From Archaeoglobaceae archaeon (lineage in GTDB: Archaea > Halobacteriota > Archaeoglobi > Archaeoglobales > Archaeoglobaceae): a stretch of 64,000 bases of DNA. Positions 47,053 to 56,607 of the stretch are shown here, piece by piece (within the stretch, counting starts at the first letter, position 1; the number at the start of each line of letters is the position of its first letter). A program made the position numbers and the translations under genes. A model generated the notes under the pieces. The model made no database searches. It had not been told where the DNA came from and saw nothing but the letters and a program-made list of their open reading frames with translations. The DNA is taken from contig JAVYOO010000004.1 in the NCBI GenBank assembly GCA_038734275.1, positions 1 through 64,000 of the forward strand, written 5' to 3'.

Positions 47053-48337
47053 AGATCTCATAAAAAAGGCGGTGAATTTAGTTTCAAAACACGATTTCGT
47101 AAGGATTTATACACACTACGATGCGGATGGAATCTCAGCAGGAGCAATACTTGCAAAAGCTTTACTAAGGGCAGATAAGGATTTTCATCTCTCTTTTTTG
47201 AAAGGATTAAACGACTTTGAACCGGAAACAGATGGTTTGCAGATATTTGCCGACATGGGGAGCGGGTATAGTGATCTGATTTCCCGTATAGATTCGGACG
47301 TAATTATCCTGGATCATCACAAACCGAATGGAGAGATAACACCAAAAAAGAGTTTTGCCCATGTAAACCCCCATCTGGTCGGGATTGATGGGACATATGA
47401 GGTTTCAGCAAGTGGTGTTGCGTATCTCTTTGCCAGAGAACTCGGAAATAACAAAGATCTGTCTTCCATGGCTATCATTGGAATTATTGGAGACAAGCAA
47501 AAGTTTGTAGGTTTAAATAAAGAAATTCTCGACGATTCAATTTCTGGGGGTTATGCAGAGGTTAAGCCCGGGGTATATTTGCCTTCGGGGAAATTGTCAA
47601 AGGCTTTGAAAATGAGTCTTGAGCCCTATCTCGATTTTTACAAAAAAGATGACGAATTGCAATCTTTTTTGAAAAATCTAAGCCTTGATGGGGATAAAGA
47701 AGTGGATGAACTTAGTTTCAAAGAAATCCAAAAGCTTGCAGACGCCATAATCCTGAGACTCCTGAGAATAGGTGCTTATGAAGGTGTCTTTGAACAGGTT
47801 GTAGGTAAGAAGATTTTACTAAAAAATCTGCCAATTCGGAATGCGATCAGTCTTGTGGATATAGTAAACTCCTGTGGCCGTGTGGGTGAGACGAGCACAG
47901 CATTGAGTGCGCTTTTGGGCGATGAAAAGGCGCTTAAGAGTGGTTTGGAGATTGCCGAGAAATTCACAACGGAAATCTTAGAAGAAATTACAAAAAGAAG
48001 AAAGGAAGTTCGGGAGGGTTTTTGTATCCGATATCTGATAATGGACGATTCGGTCTCTACGAGTCCAATAGCAACTATTCTTTCACGTTATCTCATACCC
48101 GATAAGCCTATTGTTGTTTTGAACATCAAAAGGGATGGAAAGGTAAAAGTTTCGGCAAGAACGACTGAAAAGATAGCTCAAAGACTTGATTTGGCTGAAG
48201 TAATGCGATTATCCGCTTTGCGTGTAAATGGAGTTGGTGGGGGACATAGAGTTGCTGCAGGGGCAAACATTGATAAGGACAAGATTGAAGAATTTTTGAA
48301 AGAGGTCGATCGACTTTGCTGTGCTATGCTCGCATAG
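47027..48337 (+). CDS. RecJ-like DHH-family phosphoesterase
   Basis: 436 residues. DHH catalytic motifs are THYDADGISAG, FADMGSG, LDHHKPNG, and the DHHA1 GGGHRVAAGANI. This is the archaeal RecJ-type group, members of which include the GINS-associated nuclease. It probably acts as a 5'-3' exonuclease on DNA or RNA. The start is uncertain (ATG 47027/47030 or TTG 47042). It overlaps aspartate kinase and the Pcc1-like gene, so it sits in a tightly packed run. Confidence 0.88.
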   Translation: MMNSGLTIKDLIKKAVNLVSKHDFVRIYTHYDADGISAGAILAKALLRADKDFHLSFLKGLNDFEPETDGLQIFADMGSGYSDLISRIDSDVIILDHHKPNGEITPKKSFAHVNPHLVGIDGTYEVSASGVAYLFARELGNNKDLSSMAIIGIIGDKQKFVGLNKEILDDSISGGYAEVKPGVYLPSGKLSKALKMSLEPYLDFYKKDDELQSFLKNLSLDGDKEVDELSFKEIQKLADAIILRLLRIGAYEGVFEQVVGKKILLKNLPIRNAISLVDIVNSCGRVGETSTALSALLGDEKALKSGLEIAEKFTTEILEEITKRRKEVREGFCIRYLIMDDSVSTSPIATILSRYLIPDKPIVVLNIKRDGKVKVSARTTEKIAQRLDLAEVMRLSALRVNGVGGGHRVAAGANIDKDKIEEFLKEVDRLCCAMLA

Positions 48338-48519
48338 AAATAGAAAGTAAAGATGCTGAAGAAACCGTGAGGGCTTTGAGGGTTGACGATCCAGATTGGT
48401 GCGAGTGCAGATGTGAGGAAGGTAAAATTGTAATCGAAATTCGAGCCAAAAAGGTTAATTCACTTCTTTATGCGATTGACGACTATCTGATGCATCTTAA
48501 AATGTGCGAGAACTTATGA
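48316..48519 (+). CDS. KEOPS subunit Pcc1-like protein
   Basis: 67 residues. Beta-alpha-beta pattern with ARIEIESKDAEETVRALRVDD and VIEIRAKKVNSLLYAIDDYL, typical of Pcc1, the dimerisation subunit of KEOPS that makes t6A with Sua5. Shorter than the usual 75-90. It overlaps the DHH gene by 22 nt and the next gene by 4 nt (ATGA). Identity by pattern. Confidence 0.75.
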   Translation: MLCYARIEIESKDAEETVRALRVDDPDWCECRCEEGKIVIEIRAKKVNSLLYAIDDYLMHLKMCENL

Positions 48520-49403
48520 GACTATCTATAGAGGAGTATCTGTATGTGAGAAAAAATCTAAACAAGATATCTGATTTAGATAAATTTCAGTTACCCAGGG
48601 GGGTTTTACATGCAATATTGATGCAGAAAAAAATTGAAAGTGTTAAGAAAAAATATCACCTGTTCTCCGGGAGAACGAAAGAAATTCTTCAATTTTGGGA
48701 AGAAAGAAAAAGTTTTCCACAATGGTTAACTTTAACGCCTGTTCTTAAAGTGAGATTGCTACTTAAAGGAATGGAATTTTCAACCAAAGAAATAAATAGA
48801 TCGCTTAAAGAACCCATGTCTCTTGACAGGGACCTTTCGAGTATAGTTTATGATGCAGTGGTGAGGGATTTCGTTTACTCTCCACTTGCAGCAAAGCTTC
48901 AGACAGTGCTGGGAAAAATTGGAGAGAAGATAATTGAAGACAAGCTGAAAGATCTCGGTATAAAATTCAAGACTGAAAAAGAGCTCAAAATGCAGAAAAC
49001 GCCTGATTTCTATTTTGAAGAGTCCTTGGAACTTTTCGGAAAAAAGCTGAGATGGATTGAGAGCAAAGCTCTATTTGCAGACTTGCAAACTTATGGACTC
49101 TATTTCAGGAAGCAGATTTCAAAATACATTGAGCTTTTTGGCGAAGGGCTCGTGGTTTACTGGCGCGGTTCTCTTCATGGACTTCCGGTTAGCGATGGCT
49201 GTGAGTTTGATGGAGAATTAAAGAGAAAGCTTCTTGAGATGACAATAACTGTTTCTAAGGACGAGTTTGCAGACGGAGATTCATTAAAACTCGCTGAGAA
49301 ATTTATTGAGAATTACATCACGGCAGATAAAATACCATACAACACTGAAGTCATTAGGATACTCAAAAACATGGGTTTTAAGGTTCTGGTCGATCGAAGT
49401 TAG
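48516..49403 (+). CDS. C15orf41/CDIN1-like nuclease (TPD domain)
   Basis: Homologue of the human CDIN1 (C15orf41) protein linked to congenital dyserythropoietic anaemia. 295 residues: helical N-terminal part, then SPLAAKLQTVLGKIGEKIIED, KTPDFYFEE and WIESKALFAD, followed by QISKYIELFGEGLVVYWRGS. The PD and E-S-K residues make a PD-(D/E)xK nuclease core. No function is fixed in archaea. ATG 48516 overlaps the Pcc1-like stop by 4 nt. Sits with a DHH phosphoesterase and Pcc1, suggesting a nucleic-acid role. Confidence 0.87.
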   Translation: MRLSIEEYLYVRKNLNKISDLDKFQLPRGVLHAILMQKKIESVKKKYHLFSGRTKEILQFWEERKSFPQWLTLTPVLKVRLLLKGMEFSTKEINRSLKEPMSLDRDLSSIVYDAVVRDFVYSPLAAKLQTVLGKIGEKIIEDKLKDLGIKFKTEKELKMQKTPDFYFEESLELFGKKLRWIESKALFADLQTYGLYFRKQISKYIELFGEGLVVYWRGSLHGLPVSDGCEFDGELKRKLLEMTITVSKDEFADGDSLKLAEKFIENYITADKIPYNTEVIRILKNMGFKVLVDRS

Positions 49404-49452
49404 CATTTAGGTATAACGAAAAATTTATAATGTAAAATTGCATCAATTCAGC

Positions 49453-50013
49453 ATGGGTAATCTGGCTTCTGCAAAAAATTTAGGTGGTATAGGCTCAATA
49501 TTGATAGTTGTTGGAGCGCTAATCCCTGTAATAGGGACAGCAGTAGCGATTGTTGGATTTATAATGGTTCTAATAGCGGTAAAATACATCTCCGATGAAA
49601 CAAAAGACCCAGGAATATTCAAAAATTACCTATTTTCGTTCATTTTCGCTATAGTCGCATTTGTAGTTGCCGTATTAGTTTTAGTTATGGGTTATTTAGG
49701 ACTTTTGCTTTCGGGAGGAAATTCGGATTCTGGGTTGGTTAATTTTTTAGCTTCTATAGGTTTAGCATTGGTTGCTTTCTGGATCTTGGTGATTCTAAGT
49801 GCAGTATTCCTTAGAAGAAGCTACAATTCAATTTATGCACACACGAAGGTATCTCTTTTCAGCACAACTGCTACTGTTTACCTAATAGGGGCTTTTTTGG
49901 TTATAGTTTTAATCGGATTGGTAATTGTCTTCATAGCCATGATCTTACAAATCGTTGCCTTCTTCTCTTTGCCCGAAATGATTGAAACGCAAGCTACCAG
50001 CGGACAACAATAA
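49453..50013 (+). CDS. DUF996 membrane protein
   Basis: 186 residues with about four membrane segments: SILIVVGALIPVIGTAVAIVGFIMVLIAVKYIS (first pair), then three further hydrophobic stretches. The first pair plus SDETKDPGIFKNYL matches DUF996. Function unknown. ATG 49453 begins at GNLASAKNLGGIG; TTG 49438 is less likely. Confidence 0.75.
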   Translation: MGNLASAKNLGGIGSILIVVGALIPVIGTAVAIVGFIMVLIAVKYISDETKDPGIFKNYLFSFIFAIVAFVVAVLVLVMGYLGLLLSGGNSDSGLVNFLASIGLALVAFWILVILSAVFLRRSYNSIYAHTKVSLFSTTATVYLIGAFLVIVLIGLVIVFIAMILQIVAFFSLPEMIETQATSGQQ

Positions 50014-50171
50014 TATATTTGAAATAAGACTTAAATATGAGATTAAAAATTATGGTTGCAATATTGGGTAGGAATAATATCTCGATTGGAAGGATGGAAA
50101 GTATTGCATCTTCCTGCCTTATTCCATGACAGCAAACGAGGTTTTCAGCCAAAGTTTGTTAGATTTTTAAT

Positions 50172-51200
50172 TTAAACGGTTGAGGAAGATTCTGATTGAA
50201 GACTGGCGGAATTCCGGGTTGTCTGGTTATCAGGAGAATATTTGGGAAGTCTTATTATGAAGAGTGTCCCTTTCTCGTGATCTCCAAGCTCTATCTCACC
50301 ATTGTAGCTCTCAATTAATTTTTTTACTATGAAAAGACCAAGCCCACTCCCTCCTGTTGTAAAACCTCTTTCAAATATCCTATGTCTGTATTCTTTTGCT
50401 ATACCTGTGCCATTATCACTAAAAAGTATTTCCCAATGATCGACCCCATCCATAACCCTTATATTGACTTCTGTGGCTCTACCATGTTTTATTGCGTTGC
50501 TGAAAAGATTTTCAAAGACACTATAAATTCCTTCATTTGCAATAACAATAGCATCGCCTTCTATCCTAACTTTTATTTCGAAACTCGATGAAACTTCTTT
50601 TATTACTTCTGAGAGTTTGTATGGTTTCTTGACATCTACGGCAGAAGATTCTAGTTCTCTAACTTTTTTAATTAGTCTCGAGCCAGCTGTTATACTCTCG
50701 AGGATTTTCTTTACGTATTCTGGTGTGTATTCTTCTTCGAGCAATTCGCAGTAAGACTGTATTCGGGTGAATATATTTGAAATATCGTGGCGAAGCATGC
50801 TGTTGAGGAATCTAAGATACTCGTTTAAAGATTCGACCTTTTTCTGTAATTTTATCCTTTCAGATACATCGGTGTATGTCAGGATACAGAATGGTTTTCC
50901 ATCTATCTCCGCATACCGTGCTCTTGCTTCTATCCAAACAATTTCTCCTTTGGAAGTTATTGCACGAATAATTATTGCAGGATCAGGATTTTTTCTTTTC
51001 TGAAGAAATGTTTCGAGAACGTATTGAGCAAGCTTTTCATAATCCTCAGGGATGAAATATTTATGCGGATTGGTAACCGCTTCTTCGTAATCGAGACCAC
51101 TTCTTTCAAGTAAAATCTTGTTAACATAGGTTACTCTACCCTCTCCATTAATTATAACAACTGCTGCTGAAAGTTCATCTACTACACTTTTCCAGTCCAT
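50172..51200 (-). CDS. PAS-domain sensor histidine kinase
   Basis: 342 residues, no transmembrane span, so cytoplasmic. PAS domain (about 7-117), then a coiled coil, HisKA with phospho-acceptor His about 138 (MLRHDISNIFTRIQSYCELL, seen in part), and HATPase with FENLFSNAIKHGRA, LFSDNGTGIA and GGSGLGLFIVKKLIES. No response regulator is adjacent; the nearest is at 59.2 kb beside a broken kinase. Confidence 0.93.
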   Translation of the reverse strand: MDWKSVVDELSAAVVIINGEGRVTYVNKILLERSGLDYEEAVTNPHKYFIPEDYEKLAQYVLETFLQKRKNPDPAIIIRAITSKGEIVWIEARARYAEIDGKPFCILTYTDVSERIKLQKKVESLNEYLRFLNSMLRHDISNIFTRIQSYCELLEEEYTPEYVKKILESITAGSRLIKKVRELESSAVDVKKPYKLSEVIKEVSSSFEIKVRIEGDAIVIANEGIYSVFENLFSNAIKHGRATEVNIRVMDGVDHWEILFSDNGTGIAKEYRHRIFERGFTTGGSGLGLFIVKKLIESYNGEIELGDHEKGTLFIIRLPKYSPDNQTTRNSASLQSESSSTV

Positions 51201-51317
51201 AAATGAGAGAGGTGATCATTTCGATATCTATTTTTCGGTTGCAGATGTTTCCATAAACTGGGCTTTACAAATTCGGAGGGGGGCTATACTTAAAAACACA
51301 GATGAGAATTTATCTTA

Positions 51318-51905
51318 ATGATTGCAATCTTGAACTATGGAGTTGGGAACCTGAAAAGTGTATTAAACGCGATAAGAAGAGTTGGAGGCAATGCCAAAGT
51401 CACTTCAGAACGAAATGAAATAAAAAACGCTTCAGCAATCATATTTCCTGGAGTAGGAGCTTTTAAGCCCGCAATAGAAAAGATCGTAAACTCGAATTAC
51501 GAATTTCCAGATGTTCCCAAGCTTGGAATATGTCTGGGAATGCAACTATTTGCTACAAGAAGCTTTGAAAACGGCATTCATTCGGGATTAAATTATATAC
51601 CGGGTGAAGTCGTGAGATTTCCAGCTTCTGTGGGAAAAATTCCCCACATGGGCTGGAATGAGCTGAGAATAAAGAAAGAATGTGAGATACTGGACGGGAT
51701 TGAAGACGGAACTCAGTTTTACTTTGTCCATTCTTATTACTTGAAGACAGATGAAAAATTCGTTATAGCTGAGACAGACTATGGAATCGTATTCGCCTCT
51801 GCGGTGGCTTTTAAAGATTGCTATGGTCTGCAATTCCATCCAGAAAAAAGTGGAGATAATGGTCTAAAAATTCTAAGTAATTTTATTAAATTAGTTAAAA
51901 AGTAG
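51318..51905 (+). CDS. hisH: Imidazole glycerol phosphate synthase subunit HisH
   Basis: Glutamine amidotransferase subunit that feeds ammonia to HisF in histidine synthesis. Catalytic Cys is in LGICLGMQLF (about residue 73) and the His-Glu pair in LQFHPEKSG. 195 residues. Alone here; a HisA-related gene lies at 17.3 kb. TATA-like ACTTAAAAAC about 25 bp upstream. Confidence 0.95.
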   Translation: MIAILNYGVGNLKSVLNAIRRVGGNAKVTSERNEIKNASAIIFPGVGAFKPAIEKIVNSNYEFPDVPKLGICLGMQLFATRSFENGIHSGLNYIPGEVVRFPASVGKIPHMGWNELRIKKECEILDGIEDGTQFYFVHSYYLKTDEKFVIAETDYGIVFASAVAFKDCYGLQFHPEKSGDNGLKILSNFIKLVKK

Positions 51906-52505
51906 TCAAAAGTCAAATAGGGTCTTTTGTTTTCCTTTTCCCCATAACTCGTTTATTATTCGAAAGTGCTTTTCGTATTCTTCTCTAAGCTGTGGTCTGT
52001 AGAGAACAGCTGCAGGATGGTAGATGGGCAATATTTTTACTTTTTTGTTCCAATTCTCCACTTCAAAAACTTTGCCACAAACTTTTGTGATTGATGTAAA
52101 TGGAAGGCCAAATAGACCGAAAATAAAGCTAGCCGAATGCCTTCCGAGGCAGACTATGACTTCTGGCTTGATAACATTTAGCTGTCGGATGAGGTAGTCA
52201 CCACATGCTTCTATTTCTTCAGGCAATGGGTCCCGATTATTTGGTGGTCTGCATTTTAGAACATTGCATATGTAGACTTCTTCTCTTGTCAGTCCTATTG
52301 ATGATAGCATTTCGGTCAGCAATTTACCAGCACTGCCGACAAAAGGTTCTCCCTTGAGGTCTTCTTCTCTTCCTGGTGCTTCTCCCACAAATACGATACC
52401 TGACGAAGAACTTCCAGTTCCAGGAACGTATTTGTTCTTTGTTAAATGAAGATGGCACTTCTTACAATTCAAAATTTCCTTTTTTATGTCTTCGAGCGTC
52501 TCCAT
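51906..52505 (-). CDS. udg: Family 4 uracil-DNA glycosylase
   Basis: Removes uracil from DNA; thermophilic Fe-S type. Motifs GEAPGREEDLKGEPFVG and HPAAVLYRPQLRE, and NVLKCRPPNNRDP. The 4Fe-4S ligands include CKKCHLH near the N-terminus and Cys in YICNVLKC. 199 residues. Tail-to-tail with hisH with no gap. Confidence 0.95.
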   Translation of the reverse strand: METLEDIKKEILNCKKCHLHLTKNKYVPGTGSSSSGIVFVGEAPGREEDLKGEPFVGSAGKLLTEMLSSIGLTREEVYICNVLKCRPPNNRDPLPEEIEACGDYLIRQLNVIKPEVIVCLGRHSASFIFGLFGLPFTSITKVCGKVFEVENWNKKVKILPIYHPAAVLYRPQLREEYEKHFRIINELWGKGKQKTLFDF

Positions 52506-52619
52506 AGAGCATCATTGTAGCCCGCCATGTGGATTCCCATTCATCTTTATCTCATGGGACGCATGGCTGACGGGCAAATTAAATTTGATAAGAAAGATTA
52601 AAAATTTTTCTCCGTAAAT

Positions 52620-53576
52620 TCACTTCCCCCTCTTTATAAGGAAATCTGTCAGTTCTTCAATTTCTCTTCTCTTTTCTTCGTTTTTAATACAGCTCAAGTT
52701 CTTTTTGGCCAGCTCTATGTATTCTTGAGCTTTTCTTTTAGCATAGTCAATTGCACCGCACTCCTGAAGTTTTTCCACGTCTTTTTTAATTTCTTCAATG
52801 CTTGCCTTTTGTTTTCCAAACGTCTTGAGCTCGACACCTTGTTCGAGTGCTTTTATCACTATAAGAGTCTTTTTTCCCTTAACGATATCACTTCCCCAGT
52901 CTTTACCGATATCTTTACCTATCAGGTCAAGTATGTCGTCGTGGATTTGGAAACCGATTCCTGCAAATATTCCGTAGTCCCAAAGTGGTTGAAAATGGTC
53001 TTTTTTTCCAAATAACACTGCGGGAAGTGATGATGACGCCGCGATAAGCACCCCTGTCTTTAATTTTACCATTTCGAGATACTCTGGCTCCTTTATATTT
53101 CTCTTCTCGAAGCTCATGTCCATGAACTGTCCTTCGCATATCTTTACACACACATCTGCTATGAGTTCTACAGCCCTTCTTATATTTTCTCCATCAACCT
53201 TGCACTTAGAAATAAGACTGAAAGCCTCAGCAAAAAGGGTGTCTCCAGCGAGAATCGCTGTTGCCTCCCCAAAAAGTGTGTGGACAGTTTTAACATTTCT
53301 TCGCATTTCGTCCCGGTCCATGATGTCGTCATGGATGAGTGTGAAGTTGTGTATGGCTTCAAGGGCAACGATTGCGGGCATAATTCTTTGATAATCTTCT
53401 CCCAGAGCTTCTGTTACAACCATCGCTATTATGGGACGAAGCCTTTTTCCACCAGCTTTGATTAGATGCCTTGCAGCTTTATACAATTCTAACTCTTTTT
53501 CGGGTAAGTAGCATTGTATGGCTTCGTTAATTATTCTAGCCCTATCCTGTAAATCTTTCATCTTCTCCCTCCACAA
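52620..53576 (-). CDS. idsA: Polyprenyl (geranylgeranyl/farnesyl) diphosphate synthase
   Basis: Trans-prenyltransferase for archaeal lipids. The two Asp-rich motifs are LIHDDIMDRDEMRRN (with HDDIMD) and FQIHDDILDLIG. A Phe at the fifth position before the first DDxxD is the bulky residue that limits chain length in archaeal type I enzymes. 318 residues. Last gene of an isoprenoid operon, overlapping the IPP isomerase gene. Confidence 0.94.
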   Translation of the reverse strand: MWREKMKDLQDRARIINEAIQCYLPEKELELYKAARHLIKAGGKRLRPIIAMVVTEALGEDYQRIMPAIVALEAIHNFTLIHDDIMDRDEMRRNVKTVHTLFGEATAILAGDTLFAEAFSLISKCKVDGENIRRAVELIADVCVKICEGQFMDMSFEKRNIKEPEYLEMVKLKTGVLIAASSSLPAVLFGKKDHFQPLWDYGIFAGIGFQIHDDILDLIGKDIGKDWGSDIVKGKKTLIVIKALEQGVELKTFGKQKASIEEIKKDVEKLQECGAIDYAKRKAQEYIELAKKNLSCIKNEEKRREIEELTDFLIKRGK

Positions 53577-54625
53577 AAACTCTCAAGATCCAAACCTCTA
53601 AACTTTATCCATTCTGCAAGTTTTCCGCTTATAAACAAAGGCTTTCTTTTTAATTCCTCAACTTGTATACAACCCGTCAAAAACATTGCAGTTTTGAACC
53701 CAAGCAAAAATCTACGAATTCTTCTTTCCACCGCATCAGGACTAATTTTTGCTGGGGCCAAGAAAGGCAATGCTGAACTTGCGAGTTTAGCTCCAAGTGC
53801 AATGCTTTTCGCAACATCTAAGCCAGTCCTAATCCCCCCTGTAGCAATGGTTGGCAAAACGTCTGCGCAGTCAACTATCGAAAAGGCTGTAGGAATTCCC
53901 CAGTCTGCAAATTCGAATCCAACATCTCTTATAACATCATCTTCGCTTCTGTATGCTTCTACAATGCTAAAAGAAGTCCCCCCCTTACCTCCAACGTCGA
54001 TTGCAAAAGCTCCGGCTTTTTTTAATTTTATTGCAACCTCTCTACTGATCCCAGCACCCGTCTCCTTTACAATGACCGGAACCTTAACACTCTTGCAAAT
54101 TCCTTCAATGGCTTCAAGGCAACCCTTCGCATTTTTATCTCCCTCGTCCTGAACGGCTTCCTGAAGGTAGTTTAGATGAATTGCAACAGCATCTGCATCC
54201 ACCATTTCGATTACTTTATCCACAATCTCAGAGTCTTTAATAATCTGCGGTGCACCGATATTTGCGTAAATAAAAGCTTTTGGAGCCCTTTCTCGCACGA
54301 TTGAGAATGTATTAACAACTTTTTCATCTTCTAAACCTGCTCTCTGGCTTCCAACACCCATTCCAATGCCTGTATTCTCGACCGCTATTGCAAGATTCTC
54401 ATTTATTTTCTCTGTTTCTTCATGCCCCCCCGTCATTGAGGCTATGATAAAAGGAAAGGACAACCTCTTATTTAAAAATTCCACTGATGGGTCTATATCT
54501 GAAAAATCTATCTCGGGGATTGCGTTGTGAATTAACATGACATCTTCCAGTCCTGTATAACCTGTCTCCACTTCTTCGGTTAGGCATATTCTTATGTGAT
54601 CCAACTTTCTTTTTCCAGTTTTCAC
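53558..54625 (-). CDS. fni: Isopentenyl-diphosphate isomerase, type 2 (FMN)
   Basis: Interconverts IPP and DMAPP using FMN and NADPH. RKLDHIRICL near the start, ASMTGGHEET, IGAPQI, IAVENTGIGMGVGSQRA, VKETGAGISREVA and ATGGIRTGLDVAKSIALGA are all in place. 355 residues. Its start overlaps the kinase stop by 4 nt, its 3' end overlaps idsA by 19 nt. Confidence 0.96.
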   Translation of the reverse strand: MKTGKRKLDHIRICLTEEVETGYTGLEDVMLIHNAIPEIDFSDIDPSVEFLNKRLSFPFIIASMTGGHEETEKINENLAIAVENTGIGMGVGSQRAGLEDEKVVNTFSIVRERAPKAFIYANIGAPQIIKDSEIVDKVIEMVDADAVAIHLNYLQEAVQDEGDKNAKGCLEAIEGICKSVKVPVIVKETGAGISREVAIKLKKAGAFAIDVGGKGGTSFSIVEAYRSEDDVIRDVGFEFADWGIPTAFSIVDCADVLPTIATGGIRTGLDVAKSIALGAKLASSALPFLAPAKISPDAVERRIRRFLLGFKTAMFLTGCIQVEELKRKPLFISGKLAEWIKFRGLDLESFCGGRR

Positions 54626-55287
54626 AGAATCACCTCAGTCCCGATCTCTTCGCCGTTCAGAAACTTCTTAACATTTTCCCCGCAACCCATGAATATAAAA
54701 ACTCTGCATTTATGTTTCATACTGAGGACTCTCTCAATCTTTCCGCTCATTTTTCCAGTTGCATCATTTTCACCAATTTGATCCGCTCTCATCTCGCGGG
54801 TGAATTTTTTGACAACTTTCCCCCCAACGATAATGCCTTCGACGTTGGTTGCAAAACCAACTCTTTCAACCTTAAATTTCTCTGCAAGTTCTACGACGAG
54901 ATCATCTCCAGAAGTGATTCCAAAGTTCAGATTCACATCTCCATGAAGCACTGGCAGAAATCCCTTCTTCAAAAATTCCGCGATCTTGGAAAAGTCGCAA
55001 GTCATCGGATGCATACCGATTGCGGGAACGCCGAACTCGATTAACTTCTTGCAGAACTTCTCGTTCAGCCTTACACATGCGTCATGGATTTTGGCAATCG
55101 AAACAGGATCGTCAAGCCCAAATTTTTTAACATGTGGATGACCAAATGAACCAGCTCCGTGAACAAGGATCAAATCCTCGTAATTCTCCGCGATAGCTGA
55201 GGATATCTCTTCTATTGCTATCTCGTTGAAAGTCTCAAATTTTTCTTTCTGTGTGAGAACAGAGCCTCCGATTTTAAGAATCTTCAA
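54622..55287 (-). CDS. ipk: Isopentenyl phosphate kinase
   Basis: Converts isopentenyl phosphate to IPP with ATP, the final step of the archaeal mevalonate route. Amino-acid-kinase fold: MKILKIGGSVLTQK, VHGAGSFGHPHVKKFG with the substrate-binding His, FGITSGDDLVVELAEKF, and GKMSGKIE near the end. 221 residues, a little shorter than many. Overlaps mevalonate kinase by 14 nt and fni by 4 nt. Confidence 0.93.
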   Translation of the reverse strand: MKILKIGGSVLTQKEKFETFNEIAIEEISSAIAENYEDLILVHGAGSFGHPHVKKFGLDDPVSIAKIHDACVRLNEKFCKKLIEFGVPAIGMHPMTCDFSKIAEFLKKGFLPVLHGDVNLNFGITSGDDLVVELAEKFKVERVGFATNVEGIIVGGKVVKKFTREMRADQIGENDATGKMSGKIERVLSMKHKCRVFIFMGCGENVKKFLNGEEIGTEVIL

Positions 55288-56128
55288 TTCTGACCCCCTC
55301 CCTTTCGGGTTTAACTAAAAAGCTCCCAGCAGGCTTTTTACCCTTGTATATCCCGAAAATGCATCCACCGCCACCAGCTCCGGTTAGCTTAACCTTAAAA
55401 CCATCTTTTTCGAGCTTGGAAATTATTTCATCGATCTCTGGTGAACTCACACCTATTGCTCTTAGTAGAGACTGGTTAATGTAAATTAGCTCTTCGAATT
55501 CTTCAATTTTACATTTGGGGGCTTTTAGGGCTATTGCATCAATTGCATCGAAAATTTTTTCCAAAACTTCCGGATATGCTTTTCGCATTTCTGCAACCTT
55601 CTCTACCATTTTCTTGGTAGATCTTTCCCACAGCTTTATTACAAAGAACTGAAATGGTAACTCTACTCTCTGTCTCTCTGGAAAGAGCCATGAACCTCCA
55701 AAGGTTGAAATAAAGGGATCTATTCCACTTGCTCTACCCTGAACGTCGAGCTCAACCCTCTTCGCGATCTCAAATATCTCCTCATTGTTTAAGTGAGCTC
55801 CGAATTCCTCACTCAAAGCCATGAGAGTGGCAACTGTTACTGCTGCAGAGCTTCCGAGTCCGGAAGCGATTGGAATCTCGCTTTTTACAATTATCTCTGC
55901 TCCATCAATTTTTTTAATATCAGAAAACCTCTTTATTGCGGTGCTTATATAGGGGTGCACTTTGAAATCGATTCCGGTAGCTCCAAGCGGGGAAATAATA
56001 CGAAAATCGTTGCTTTTCTTAACTTTTACCCTGCATCGTAGATTAATAGCAGATACAAGGGCGTGTCTTCCGTAAACGACCGAATGCTCCCCGAAGAGTA
56101 TAATCTTTCCAGGAGCAGAGGCGATCAT
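55274..56128 (-). CDS. mvk: Mevalonate kinase
   Basis: GHMP kinase that phosphorylates mevalonate. GEHSVVYGRHALVSA, PIASGLGSSAAVTVATLM (ATP loop) and LTGAGGGGCIFGI are conserved. 284 residues. First gene of the operon mvk-ipk-fni-idsA. No phosphomevalonate-processing gene is present, so that part of the pathway is encoded elsewhere. Confidence 0.95.
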   Translation of the reverse strand: MIASAPGKIILFGEHSVVYGRHALVSAINLRCRVKVKKSNDFRIISPLGATGIDFKVHPYISTAIKRFSDIKKIDGAEIIVKSEIPIASGLGSSAAVTVATLMALSEEFGAHLNNEEIFEIAKRVELDVQGRASGIDPFISTFGGSWLFPERQRVELPFQFFVIKLWERSTKKMVEKVAEMRKAYPEVLEKIFDAIDAIALKAPKCKIEEFEELIYINQSLLRAIGVSSPEIDEIISKLEKDGFKVKLTGAGGGGCIFGIYKGKKPAGSFLVKPEREGVRIEDS

Positions 56129-56188
56129 TTGACTTGCTATTTCATGAAGCTTTTAAACTTTTTTCGGAGTAAAATGATATAAAAAAGA

Positions 56189-56524
56189 TCAGGACTTTTC
56201 CAGCACTGCTCCGTCATCCATTATGATCCTTTTGCCGTCAATTCTTCCATTAATGCTGATTTTCGTTCCGAGTAAGGTAACTTTTATGGATATTTTGTCT
56301 CCATTTACCTCGTATTCACCCACAATCGAAGGTCCACCAAGATGTGATTTGTAAATCACTTCTCCATTTGGTTTGAACTCCACAGTATCTCCTTTAGAAA
56401 AAGTTGGGAATCCATTTCCTGATTTCGTGCATTCATATGTCCCAGAAACTCCCAAACCTATGCATGCAGAGATTGCAATAACTCCAACCGCAAGCACAAT
56501 AAGTGAAATTTCTCCCCTTTTCAT
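56189..56524 (-). CDS. Small lipoprotein, lipocalin-like (unknown)
   Basis: 111 residues. The hydrophobic start (GEISLIVLAVGVIAISAC) ends in a lipobox-like ISAC, followed by a beta-rich body with repeated GTYECTKSGNGF, GDTVEFKPNGEVIYKS, GEYEVNGDKISIKV, GRIDGKRIIMDDG. Similar beta-barrel lipoproteins bind small ligands. Divergent from the deacetylase gene. Function unknown. Confidence 0.65.
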   Translation of the reverse strand: MKRGEISLIVLAVGVIAISACIGLGVSGTYECTKSGNGFPTFSKGDTVEFKPNGEVIYKSHLGGPSIVGEYEVNGDKISIKVTLLGTKISINGRIDGKRIIMDDGAVLEKS

Positions 56525-56607
56525 GTTAAACTGCTTCGGCTTTTAATTTTTAAACTTTTGCATTTCTTTCTCAAAAAATATTTAAAGTCGGCATAAGATC
56601 ATAGAGC

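Noticed and set aside
50053-50130. 25-codon frame MVAILGRNNISIGRMES in the gap before the histidine kinase
   Set aside because: Looks faintly like part of an ACT domain, but too short and isolated to call a gene or a pseudogene.
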